Shown: piece by piece, positions 36,129-44,324 of the stretch | Numbering within the stretch: position 1 is the stretch's first letter | Layout of the letters: every line of letters begins with the position of its first letter | Assembly: GCF_019039255.1 (NCBI RefSeq) | Contig: NZ_CP077062.1 | Coordinates: forward strand, 4,154,001 to 4,218,000 | Reading direction: 5' to 3' | Source: Nocardioides panacis | GTDB taxonomy: Bacteria > Actinomycetota > Actinomycetes > Propionibacteriales > Nocardioidaceae | DNA: 64,000 nt | Program-made: the position numbers and the translations under genes | The notes under the pieces: model-generated | The model's input: the letters and a program-made list of their open reading frames with translations, nothing else | What the model was told of the DNA's origin: nothing | Database searches by the model: none

Positions 36129-37562
36129 TCAGCTCCAGCAGTAGGAGTCCGAGGACGCGTCGCCGCCCTGCAGGCGCACCTGGTGGACCCGGCGCCCGCG
36201 GAACTCCTCGCCGTGCGGGAAGAAGCGCCGGTCCGGGGTCATCCCGCCCGCGACCGGGTCGGTGTCGATCTTCGCCATCCAGGCGCCGGTGCCGTCGGGG
36301 TAGAACTGGTCGTCCCACGCGCCGTACAGCGAGTTGGTGACGTAGACCCGGCGCCCGTCGCGACTGACCTCGACCATCTGCGGCCCGCCGGCGAGCGGTT
36401 CGTCCGGCGCCGACGGGTGACCGGTCCGTCGCACGATCCCGCCGAGCTGCACCGACCCGACCTCACGCGGCGCGGCCGGGTCGGAGACGTCGTACTGCTT
36501 GAGCTCGCCGATGCCCCAGCACGACACGTAGAGCATCCGGTCGTCCACGGACAGGTCGATGTCGGTGACCAGGGGAGGGACCGCGGCGAAGGGCTTCAGC
36601 GCCGGCGGCAGGTCGTCCGGGTCGGCCGGCTGGGCCGGGATCGTGATCACCTTGTCGACCTGCCAGTCGCTGCCCTCGCGGTGCCAGCGCCACACCGACG
36701 CGGACAGGTCCTCGGTCGAGATCACGACGCCCACGAACCCCCACGTCGCGTCCGGGTCGTGGGAGGGGCGGAGCTCCAGCACCATCTGGTGCTCCGGGCC
36801 CAGGTCGAGCGTCTGCTGGTGCCGGCCCTCGGCGAGGTCCCAGAAGTGCATCTGGTGGCCGTACTTCTGGCCGAGCAGCAGCTCGGGCACGATGCCCTCC
36901 TCGATCATCGACGGGGTGCCCCACTCGCTGGAGACCAGGGTGTTCTGGTTGAGGTGCCACCAGGCGTCGTAGGCGAGGTACTGCGGCCCGCGGTCGGTCT
37001 CCCAGGCGCGCAGCACGTCGAAGGTGTTGTGGTCGAGCAGCGCGATGCCGCCCGGGCCGTCGACGCCGTCCGCGCCGCCGAGGCAGGTCAGGAACACCCC
37101 GTCCGGACCGCAGTGCAACGTGTGCGGCCGCGAGTAGCCGGCCTTCTCGGCGAGCTCGGAGGCCTCGATCGTCTTGTGCAGCCGCGGCGCGCGCGGGTCG
37201 GGCTGGGTGTCGAGGACGTGCACCCGGGAGCTGCGCAGGCCGGGCAGCAGCAGGAACCGCCGCTGCAGGCCGTCCGGCCCCATGTCGTGCCCGGCGTGCA
37301 TCAGCGCGCTCGAGCAGGCGTTCCACCCGAAGTGGTGCAGCTCGTCGCCGCGGGTGGGCAGGTCCACCCAGCCGACGACCTGCGCGAAGTCCGCCGAGGA
37401 CTCGTCGACGTCGAGGACGGCCAGGGCGTCCGGGCGCTCGCCGGAACGGTCGAAGGCGACGACGTAGGCCAGCCGCTCGGTCGGTGCCGCCGCCGCCTCG
37501 GCGGCGCTGCGGTAGAACGTCGGGTCCGTCTGCTGCGACGACGTACCGGCTGATGGGCTCAT
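36129..37562 (-). CDS. Methanethiol oxidase / selenium-binding protein 56 family
   Basis: 477 aa from ATG 37562, with GAGGAG upstream. The SBP56 family contains bacterial methanethiol oxidases that convert methanethiol to formaldehyde, H2S and H2O2. Signatures: HHFGWNACSSALM near 75-90, HTLHCGPDGVFLTCLGG, HLNQNTLVSSEWGTPSM, GHQMHFWDL, DIDLSVDDRMLYVSCWG and a C-terminal DSYCW. The His residues of these blocks are candidate metal ligands. No signal peptide is visible, so a cytoplasmic form is likely. Confidence 0.9.
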   Translation of the reverse strand: MSPSAGTSSQQTDPTFYRSAAEAAAAPTERLAYVVAFDRSGERPDALAVLDVDESSADFAQVVGWVDLPTRGDELHHFGWNACSSALMHAGHDMGPDGLQRRFLLLPGLRSSRVHVLDTQPDPRAPRLHKTIEASELAEKAGYSRPHTLHCGPDGVFLTCLGGADGVDGPGGIALLDHNTFDVLRAWETDRGPQYLAYDAWWHLNQNTLVSSEWGTPSMIEEGIVPELLLGQKYGHQMHFWDLAEGRHQQTLDLGPEHQMVLELRPSHDPDATWGFVGVVISTEDLSASVWRWHREGSDWQVDKVITIPAQPADPDDLPPALKPFAAVPPLVTDIDLSVDDRMLYVSCWGIGELKQYDVSDPAAPREVGSVQLGGIVRRTGHPSAPDEPLAGGPQMVEVSRDGRRVYVTNSLYGAWDDQFYPDGTGAWMAKIDTDPVAGGMTPDRRFFPHGEEFRGRRVHQVRLQGGDASSDSYCWS

Positions 37563-37746
37563 CGCTACCAACTCCTCGGGCGACCCGGGGACGAGCAGCC
37601 AGCTCCCCCCGATGCACGGTGCCCACGACGCTACGTCGCGCGGCGGGGCGCTCGGCAGGGCCCTTCCAGGCCATTCGCGCGTGGGTCCCCGGTGCGGAGC
37701 GGGTGGGCCGAACGGACCGGGACCTGGCGCGGCGGCCGGACCCGGG

Positions 37747-38508
37747 TCAGGCGTCGGCGAGGTAGGGGTCGGCCCAGGCGCTGATGATCCGGGCGGCCCG
37801 CTTGGCCTGGTTGCGACCGGTGAGCAGGTGGTCGGCGCCCTCCAGCGACACGAAGCTGCGCGGGTGCCGCGCGGTCCGGAAGATCTCGCTCGCGTTGGCG
37901 ATGCCCACGGTGTTGTCGGTCGGGGAGTGCATCACCAGCAGCGCCCGGTGCAGGGTGCGGATCTGCTCGCGCAGGTCCGCCGCGCGCACGTCCTCGATGA
38001 AGTGCCGCCGCAGGGTGAGCGCCCGGCCGCCGATCAGGAACGCGGCCTCGCCGTCGGCCAGGATCCGCTCGACCAGGGCGTCGTAGTTGTGCTCGACGTG
38101 GCCGGGGTCGTACGGCGCCCCGACGCTCGCCACCGCGCGCACCGAGTCCACCTCGTGGGCCGCGGCGATGACCGCCGCGCCGCCGAAGGAGTGCCCCACC
38201 AGGAGCCGCACCTCGCGGCCGGACCCGTTCATGAACCGGGCGGCCTGCACGGTGTCCCCGACCTTGTGGGAGAACGAGCCGTCGCCCCACTCGCCCTCGG
38301 AGTCACCCAGCCCGAGGTTGTCGAAGCGCAGCATGCCGATGCCCTCGGCGGCCAGCTGCTTGCAGATCCGGCTGGCGGCGGGACAGTCCTTGCCCAGCGT
38401 GGAAGCCGTGCGAGAACACCCCCAACCCCGGGTCGGCCCCTCGGGCGGGTCGACCAGCCCGGCCAGCACCGGTCCGCTGCTGCTGCGGAACCGCACGCGC
38501 TCGGCCAT
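37747..38508 (-). CDS. Alpha/beta hydrolase with a locally scrambled oxyanion-hole segment
   Basis: 253 aa. The fold is evident: LAAEGIGMLRFDNLGLGDSEGEW-type strand-4 region, nucleophile elbow VGHSFGGAAVI (Ser near 97), VMHSPTDNTVG and GADHLL for the acid and His. Relatives read VFSHGFTLGKD or similar after strand 3; here residues 31-36 are CSRTAS before TLGKD. Adding one base in the C5 run 38419-38423 and removing one G at 38401-38402 restores VFSHGF, so two compensating indels changed six residues, including the oxyanion-hole HG. Either a double sequencing error or a damaged enzyme. Confidence 0.8.
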   Translation of the reverse strand: MAERVRFRSSSGPVLAGLVDPPEGPTRGWGCSRTASTLGKDCPAASRICKQLAAEGIGMLRFDNLGLGDSEGEWGDGSFSHKVGDTVQAARFMNGSGREVRLLVGHSFGGAAVIAAAHEVDSVRAVASVGAPYDPGHVEHNYDALVERILADGEAAFLIGGRALTLRRHFIEDVRAADLREQIRTLHRALLVMHSPTDNTVGIANASEIFRTARHPRSFVSLEGADHLLTGRNQAKRAARIISAWADPYLADA

Positions 38509-38545
38509 GCCGCCGATCCTTCCAGACAGCCGCCGTGCGCGGGGG

Positions 38546-39337
38546 TCAGCAGGTCGCGCCGGACCGGCCGGCCGTGGGCGCGGGGGCGGCGATCGACCTG
38601 GTGTTCGGCTTGCGGAGCGTGTGGTAGCGCAGCCAGTCCATCTGCATCCGGCTGACGTTCATCCGCCTCCCCGGCTCGCCGACCATCGCGAACCGGACGG
38701 TGAGCGGGACGCCGGACAGTGCCGCGCTGCGGCGCTCGGTGCTGACCACGTGCGCATCGACGAACCAGGCGATGTGGCTGCTGGTGACCTCGACGGCGAA
38801 GGTGTGCCACCGGTCGTTGCCGAGGTTCATGCCGTGCCGCGCGGCGCTCTCGAGGTCCGGCAGGTTGCGGATGTAGAAGTGCGCGCGGTTGGTGCCGAGC
38901 CGGTAGCTCTCCAGCGCGACGTCGCGGGCCCCGCAGTTCTGCGGCCGTCCGGCGGCGGGCACCAGCTCGGTGCGCACCCGGTACGACGTCGCGGCGGCGG
39001 TGTACTGCCGGGACCGCAGCCGGATCTCCCAGCGGCCGACGGCGTGGCCGGCGCCCTTCAGGGTGGCCACGACGTTCCCGGCGCGGCCGGTGTTCAAGGT
39101 GAGCATGCCGTGCTGGGTGCGGGCGTTGCCGGCGCCCGGGGCGGACACCGTCCAGATCCGCTTGCGCGGTCCGACGAAGTCGTCCTGCCACACGTGCTTG
39201 CCCCAGCCGTAGGTGTTCGCGGCGTTCACCGGGCCGGGCACCCGCGCGTGGTTCGCCGAGGACGGGCTGAGCGGGACCAGCGTGAGGGACAGGGCCGTGA
39301 CGGCGCCGAGGGTGGCGGCGCGGCGCAAGGAGTTCAT
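38546..39337 (-). CDS. Secreted GH16-like (concanavalin-fold) protein
   Basis: 263 aa from ATG 39337. An N-terminal signal peptide (LRRAATLGAVTALSLTLVPL, cleavage near SSA-NHA) precedes a jelly-roll domain: WGKHVWQDDFVGPRKRIWT, GHAVGRWEIRLRSRQ, FAVEVTSSHIAWFVDAHVV. These strands are like GH16 laminarinase-type folds, but the catalytic ExDxxE signature is not visible: the RTELV segment lies roughly where it would be expected. It may therefore bind glycans without cleaving them. No strong ribosome site is seen. Confidence 0.65.
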   Translation of the reverse strand: MNSLRRAATLGAVTALSLTLVPLSPSSANHARVPGPVNAANTYGWGKHVWQDDFVGPRKRIWTVSAPGAGNARTQHGMLTLNTGRAGNVVATLKGAGHAVGRWEIRLRSRQYTAAATSYRVRTELVPAAGRPQNCGARDVALESYRLGTNRAHFYIRNLPDLESAARHGMNLGNDRWHTFAVEVTSSHIAWFVDAHVVSTERRSAALSGVPLTVRFAMVGEPGRRMNVSRMQMDWLRYHTLRKPNTRSIAAPAPTAGRSGATC

Positions 39338-39359
39338 CGGGACAAGGTACGCGTACCGC

Positions 39360-39417
39360 CCCCGGGTCGTCCGGTTGAGCGCGCGCCGGGGCGCCCCCGC
39401 AACCGGACGACCCGGGG
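39360..39417. repeat. Dispersed palindromic repeat, copy 1
   Basis: An 18-bp perfect stem (39360-39377 pairing with 39400-39417; core arm GGGTCGTCCGGTTG) encloses a 22-nt GC-rich loop with its own GGGGCGCCCC hairpin. Its end abuts the stop codon of the leftward gene 39418-39837. A near-identical element sits at 51321-51376 directly after another stop, so this is a REP-like or terminator repeat family. Confidence 0.8.
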
Positions 39418-39837
39418 TCAGGGGAGGGCGGCGGCGAGCGCGCCGGCCAGCGCGACGACCGCTCCGACGCTGCGCAGCCGGTCGACGATCAGCAGCCGCC
39501 GGAGCAGCGCCGGCTCGGGTCCGGCGGCCAGCCGTCCGTGGGTCGGGGCCGCCGCCGTGGCGGTGACGGTGACGGCCAGCAGCGTGCCGGCGTCGGCGAC
39601 CCAGGTCCCGGCCGAGGGGTCGCCGGTCGTCGCGCCGAGGCAGGCGACCAGCGCGGCGCCGTACACCAGGGCGACGAGCGGGGCGATGCCGCGGGAGTGC
39701 CGGGCGTGCGCCGCGGCCCACTGGCCGGCCGGCACCGCGACGAGCGCGGGGTAGGCCACCAGCGTGACGGTGAGCTGGAAGCCGGCGTGCAGCGCGGCGG
39801 CGCCGAGCAGCAGGACGTCCCAGGTCCCGGCGCTCAC
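39418..39837 (-). CDS. Hypothetical four-helix membrane protein
   Basis: 139 aa from GTG 39837. Four hydrophobic segments (VLLLGAAALHAGFQLTVTLV, IAPLVALVYGAALVACLGA, AGTLLAVTVTATAAA, SVGAVVALAGALAAAL) with a Tyr-Pro-Ala motif after the first. Resembles small actinobacterial membrane proteins of unknown function. Starts 4 bp after the stop of the secreted phosphatase gene upstream, so likely cotranscribed with it; terminates at the palindromic repeat. Confidence 0.6.
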   Translation of the reverse strand: MSAGTWDVLLLGAAALHAGFQLTVTLVAYPALVAVPAGQWAAAHARHSRGIAPLVALVYGAALVACLGATTGDPSAGTWVADAGTLLAVTVTATAAAPTHGRLAAGPEPALLRRLLIVDRLRSVGAVVALAGALAAALP

Positions 39838-39841
39838 GCGG

Positions 39842-40906
39842 TCAGTCGGTCTTCTGGTCGGGCGACTTGCCGACGATCCGGACCCGCGAGACGACCACCG
39901 GGTGGTCGGTGGTGATGTCGACCAGCCGGCTGCGGTCCTCGAAGTAGCCCGAGAACGTGACGCCCTGCGAGCCGAAGATCCAGTCGACCGCACGCGGCCG
40001 GTCCGCGCGGCAGCCGCCGTTGTTGGTGCCGCCCCGGGCCGCCACCATCGGCGCCCCGGAGGTCATCGCGCAGAAGTAGCCGTCCCGCTCGTTCATGTCG
40101 CCGGTGACGAAGACCGGGACACCGGTGCCGATCAGCCGGTTGGCCAGCGCGATCTCCACGCGGGTGGCCCGGTCCCGGAAGCGCTGCTGGCGGTGGAAGC
40201 GGGCGGTGTCGGCCGGGTTGTGGAAGTTCGCGAACCAGGCCTCCACGCCGGTGTCGAGGTTGCGCAGCTTGACGTAGGGCATCGCCCGCGGGCTGCCGTT
40301 GAAGTAGGGGATCCGCACGATCTTCTTCTCGACCGCGACGAACTTGTCCCGGCGCCAGCCGATCGAGTTCTCGGTGTCCCGGGCCTTCAGCGCGAAGCCC
40401 GGCCAGAAGTCCATCGCGGTCTGCCGCTGCAGCGCGCCGAGCTGCGGACCCTGCAGCTCCTGGAACCCGACGACGTCCGAGCCGTGCCGGTGGACCAGGT
40501 CGGCGGCCCGGCCGGCCCGGACCCGGCCCGACGCCATCCCGGGGCGCTTGCCGTTGCCGGAGGTGTGGCTGGCGCCCAGCACGTTGAACGAGCTGATCGT
40601 GAAGTCGAGGACCGGCGCGGGAGCCGGCGGCTCGGGCTTCGGCTTCTTGGTCGGCTTCTTGGTGGGCGTGGGCCGGGCGGTCAGGGTGACCGGGCGGCCG
40701 GGGCTCTGTGACGGCAGCGCGCTGGGCGGCGTCACCTCCGACGGGGTGCTGCCGGTCGGGCTGGCGGGCGTGCTCGACGGGTGCGGCGCGGGACCTCCGG
40801 AGACCTGGTCGGAGTCCTGGTGCACGACGTAGGCGACGCCGATGCCGACCAGGGCCACGAACACCACGGCGGTCACCAGGGCCAGCACGCCGGGGGTCCA
40901 CTTCAC
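39842..40906 (-). CDS. Membrane-anchored endonuclease/exonuclease/phosphatase family protein
   Basis: 354 aa. Residues 8-28 are one membrane helix (VLALVTAVVFVALVGIGVAYV), followed by a long Pro/Ser/Thr/Lys linker to about residue 95, placing the enzyme outside the cell. The EEP domain shows ISSFNVLGASH, VVGFQELQ (metal Glu), FANFHNPAD, FVTGDMNERDGYF (Asp/Asn) and TDHPVV (catalytic Asp-His). The family cleaves phosphoester bonds in nucleic acids or lipids. A frameshifted paralogue lies 85 bp upstream on the same strand. Confidence 0.82.
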   Translation of the reverse strand: MKWTPGVLALVTAVVFVALVGIGVAYVVHQDSDQVSGGPAPHPSSTPASPTGSTPSEVTPPSALPSQSPGRPVTLTARPTPTKKPTKKPKPEPPAPAPVLDFTISSFNVLGASHTSGNGKRPGMASGRVRAGRAADLVHRHGSDVVGFQELQGPQLGALQRQTAMDFWPGFALKARDTENSIGWRRDKFVAVEKKIVRIPYFNGSPRAMPYVKLRNLDTGVEAWFANFHNPADTARFHRQQRFRDRATRVEIALANRLIGTGVPVFVTGDMNERDGYFCAMTSGAPMVAARGGTNNGGCRADRPRAVDWIFGSQGVTFSGYFEDRSRLVDITTDHPVVVSRVRIVGKSPDQKTD

Positions 40907-40991
40907 GGCTGAAAGATACCCCGCAGCGCGGCCCGTCCAGACCGGGTTGCGGCAACTGTGACGTCGGTCCCGACCGCGGTCCGGTGGGGAG

Positions 40992-41928
40992 TCAGTAGGT
41001 GACGGCCGGAACCACCGGCAGCGGCGGCGTCGGGGACAGCGCGGCGGGCGCCCTGGTGCCGTCGACGGTCACCTCGGTGACGATCATCGGGTGGTCGGTG
41101 GTGCGGGCGACAAGCGGGCTGCGGTCCTCGATGTAGCCGCTCCAGGTGAGGTCCGGCGACCCGAAGATCCAGTCGACCGCGCGCGGCTTGTTGGCCACGC
41201 AGACCCCGTTGGACGAGTAGCCGCCGCGGGCCGCGACGAGCGGGGCCTCCACGATGACGCGGCACATGTACGGCGCCCGGTCGTTCATGTCGCCGGTCAT
41301 GAAGCGCGGGATCCCGGAGGCGGCCAGCTGGTTGTGCAGCGCGACCTCGACGCGGGTCGCCTCGGCGCGCCACTTGCCCTGGTTGCGGTACTGCGCGGTG
41401 TCCGCGGGGTTGTGGAAGTTCGTGAAGTACGACATCAGCCCGGAGGTCTTCTCGCGCAGCAGCACGATCGGCATCGGCCGGGGGTTGCCGTTGAAGTAGG
41501 GGATGTTCACCGTGGTCGCCTGCACGAGATCGAACTTGTCGGTGCGCCAGCCGATGGAGTTCTCGGTGTCGCGGGCCCGCAGCGTGAAGCCCGGGTAGAC
41601 CCCCCCAGGCGCCAGCGGTGATCTGCAGGAACTTGGTGAGCTGGCTGGCCTGCATCTCCTGAAAGCCGACCACGTCCACGCCGTGCTGGTCGAGCAGTTG
41701 GTTGGCCCAGATGATCCGGGTGGCACCGGTGGAGCGGGCGCCGCCGGAGGGGGTGTGGCTGGCGCCGAGGACGTTGAACGAGCTCACGGTGTACGTCGCG
41801 GACGGGGGCAGCGCACGGCGGGTCGTCGAGGACGCGGGCGCCTGCGCGGCCACGCCGACCAGGCCCGCGAGCAGCAGCGTCACGAACACTGCCGTCACAG
41901 ACGACACACGACTCGACTTCTCCACCAT
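40992..41928 (-). pseudogene. Secreted EEP-family paralogue, frameshifted
   Basis: Conceptual 311 aa from ATG 41928 after removing one C (plus strand) from the run at 41600-41606. The signal peptide (SSVTAVFVTLLLAGLVGVAA) ends at AQA. The N-terminal part has VSSFNVLGASH and VVGFQEMQ; after the shift come TLRARDTENSIGW, FTNFHNPAD, FMTGDMNDRAPYM and TTDHPMIV, the same motifs as its neighbour, from which it clearly arose by tandem duplication. Read literally, the product ends with a wrong tail after AGAWGG. The homopolymer position suggests an artefact. Confidence 0.8.
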
Positions 41929-42028
41929 GAGTAAAAGGTAAACGGCCCGACGGCGTGGCATAACCCGTTCGGTGATATTTCTGCTAATCGGCGCCGATGT
42001 CCCGCGGGCGTCGGGGCATGATCGGGGG

Positions 42029-43279
42029 ATGAGCGACCACCACACCAGCACGGTGCACGTCCCGGGCCTCGTGCTCACCGACCACGAGGTCTGGGTGCCG
42101 CTCGACCACGCGAAGCCGGACGGCGACCGGATCACCGTGTTCGCCCGCGAGGTCGCCGACGTCGACGGCCGCGACAAGCCGTTCCTGGTGTTCCTCCAGG
42201 GCGGCCCCGGCAGCGAGGCGCCGCGGCCCACCCGGCACCCGGCCAACCCCGGCTGGCTGGACCGGGCGCTGCAGGACTACCGGGTGCTGATGTTCGACCA
42301 GCGCGGCACCGGGCGCTCCACGCCGATCGGGACGCTGCCGGGGATGACGCCGCAGCAGCAGGCCGACCACCTCGTGCACTTCCGCGCCGACTCGATCGTG
42401 CGCGACGCCGAGCTGGTCCGGCAGGCGCTGGGCGTGGACCGGTGGAGCGTGCTGGGCCAGTCCTTCGGCGGGTTCTGCTCGCTGACCTACCTCTCCTTCG
42501 CGCCCGAGGGCCTGCGCGAGGCGTTCTTCACCGGCGGCGTGCCCCCGGTGGGCCGGGCCGTCGACGACGTGTACGCCGCGACGTACCGGACCCAGCTCGA
42601 GCGGAACCGGCGCTACTACGCGCGCTACCCCGGCGACCGGGACCGGGTGCGGGCGCTGCACGAGCGGCTCGACGACGGCGGGGTCACGCTGCCGAACGGC
42701 GACGTGCTGTCCTCGCGCCGGTTCCGGACGATCGGCAGCGGGCTGGGGATGAGCGACGGCGCCGAGCAGCTGCACTACCTGCTGGAGCTCGACTGGGCCT
42801 CGCCGATGTTCCGCCACGACCTCGCCGCGGCGCTGCCGTTCCAGGGCCGCAACCCGCTGTACGCCGCGGTGCACGAGGCCTGCTACGCCGACGGCGTGAC
42901 CACCGGCTGGTCGGCGCAGCGGATGCTCCCGGAGGAGTTCGCCGCGGACGAGACGCTGTTCACCGGCGAGCACGTGTTCCCCTGGTCTCTCGGCGAGGAC
43001 CGCGAGCTCGCGCCGCTGGCCGAGGCCGCCGACCTGCTGGCGTCCTACGCGTGGCCGCGGCTGTACGACGAGGAGGCACTGCGCTCCTGCGACGTGCCGG
43101 CCGCCGCCGCGATCTACGCCGAGGACGCCTACGTCGACCGGGCGTTCTCGGAGGAGACCGCCGCGCTCGTGCCGTCGCTGCGCCCGTGGGTGACCAACGA
43201 GTACGAGCACAACGGACTGCGGGCCGGCGGCGACCGGATCCTCACCCACCTGTTCGACCTGGCCCGCGGCCGCCGGTGA
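42029..43279 (+). CDS. Proline iminopeptidase-like alpha/beta hydrolase
   Basis: 416 aa from ATG 42029. VFLQGGPGSEAPRP is the HGGPG-type oxyanion motif (here QGGPG), VLMFDQRGTGRSTP the DQRGxGxS motif, and VLGQSFGGFCSLTY the nucleophile elbow (GQSFGG), all as in S33 prolyl aminopeptidases. Asp and His are plausible in YAEDAYVD and YEHNGLRAGG. Cytosolic; it would release N-terminal proline from peptides. Stop overlaps the next start (GTGA). Confidence 0.88.
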   Translation: MSDHHTSTVHVPGLVLTDHEVWVPLDHAKPDGDRITVFAREVADVDGRDKPFLVFLQGGPGSEAPRPTRHPANPGWLDRALQDYRVLMFDQRGTGRSTPIGTLPGMTPQQQADHLVHFRADSIVRDAELVRQALGVDRWSVLGQSFGGFCSLTYLSFAPEGLREAFFTGGVPPVGRAVDDVYAATYRTQLERNRRYYARYPGDRDRVRALHERLDDGGVTLPNGDVLSSRRFRTIGSGLGMSDGAEQLHYLLELDWASPMFRHDLAAALPFQGRNPLYAAVHEACYADGVTTGWSAQRMLPEEFAADETLFTGEHVFPWSLGEDRELAPLAEAADLLASYAWPRLYDEEALRSCDVPAAAAIYAEDAYVDRAFSEETAALVPSLRPWVTNEYEHNGLRAGGDRILTHLFDLARGRR

Positions 43280-44262
43280 ACCCGGTCGGCGGGGAGGAGA
43301 CCGCACAGTCCTACCGTGACTTCGCCGAGCAGGCCCGGGGGTCGTCGGCCTGCTTCACCGACTGGGCGCTGGCCGTCGCGGCGGACCCCGAGGTGCTTGC
43401 GCTCGTCGAGTCGCTGCCCGCCGCCAAGCGGCAGCCGAACCTGGTGCTCGCCGCCGCCCGGTGGCACGGCGCCCCCGCCCCCGGACCGTACGACGGGCTG
43501 CGGACCGTGCTGCTCGACGACTGGGACGCGGTGCGGGCCACCGTGCTGTCCCGGGCGACGCAGACCAACGAGGTCGGCCGGTGCGCGACGCTGCTGCCGG
43601 TGCTCGCCGGGCTGCCCGGGCCGCTCGCGCTGCTCGAGGTGGGCGCCTCGGCGGGGCTCTGCCTCTACCCCGACCGGTACTCCTACCGCTACCCCGGTCA
43701 CCCGCTCGACCCGGTCGACGGACCCAGCCGGGTGCTGCTCGAGTGCTTGGTGGACGGGGACCCGCCGCTCCCGGACGCGCTGCCCGAGGTCGTCTGGCGC
43801 GGCGGCATCGACCTGAACCCGCTCGACGTGCGCGACGACGACGCGATGCGCTGGCTGCGGACGCTGGTCTGGCCCGAGCACGAGGACCGGCGCACCCGGC
43901 TGGCCGCCGCGGTCGACCTGGCGCGCGAGGACCCGCCGACGCTGGTGCGCGGCGACCTCAACGACGCGCTGCCCGACCTGGTCGAGCAGGCCCCGGAGGA
44001 CGCGACGCTGGTGGTGTTCCACTCCGCGGTGCTGGCCTACCTCTCCGCGCAGGACCGGGACCTGTTCGCGCTGCAGATGGCCGTGACGCCGGGGCATTGG
44101 GTCGCCAACGAGGGGCCGCGGGTGCTGCCGACCGTGGCCGCGACCGCCCCCGAGGGCCCGCCGCCCGGTGCCGTCGTCGGCCCGGCGCCGTTCCTGCTGG
44201 CGCTGGACGGCCGGGCCGTCGCCTGGACCGAGCCCCACGGCCGCGCCCTGACCTGGCGCTGA
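43276..44262 (+). CDS. DUF2332 family protein
   Basis: 328 aa from GTG 43276, coupled to the peptidase gene. YRDFAEQARGSSACFTDWAL, TQTNEVGRCATLLPVL, LLEVGASAGLCLYPDRYSY, WRGGIDLNPLDV and VVFHSAVLAYLS are the conserved blocks of this actinobacterial family. The LEVGASAGL segment resembles a Rossmann SAM-binding loop, so a methyltransferase-like fold is possible, but no activity is known. Confidence 0.87.
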   Translation: MNPVGGEETAQSYRDFAEQARGSSACFTDWALAVAADPEVLALVESLPAAKRQPNLVLAAARWHGAPAPGPYDGLRTVLLDDWDAVRATVLSRATQTNEVGRCATLLPVLAGLPGPLALLEVGASAGLCLYPDRYSYRYPGHPLDPVDGPSRVLLECLVDGDPPLPDALPEVVWRGGIDLNPLDVRDDDAMRWLRTLVWPEHEDRRTRLAAAVDLAREDPPTLVRGDLNDALPDLVEQAPEDATLVVFHSAVLAYLSAQDRDLFALQMAVTPGHWVANEGPRVLPTVAATAPEGPPPGAVVGPAPFLLALDGRAVAWTEPHGRALTWR

Positions 44263-44299
44263 CCCTGGCCCGGGGGAGGGTCCGACCCGGGCCTCGTGC

Positions 44300-44313
44300 T
44301 GGAACACGTTCTA
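44300..44313 (+). promoter_or_regulatory. KstR-type operator TGGAACACGTTCTA
   Basis: Exact match to TNNAACNNGTTNNA, the site of KstR-family repressors that control steroid catabolism in Mycobacterium and Rhodococcus. It ends 11 bp before the ATG of the flavin monooxygenase gene, a position where a bound repressor would block transcription. A single 14-bp match could arise by chance, but its position is telling. Confidence 0.5.
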
Positions 44314-44324
44314 GGCTCGGCGGC

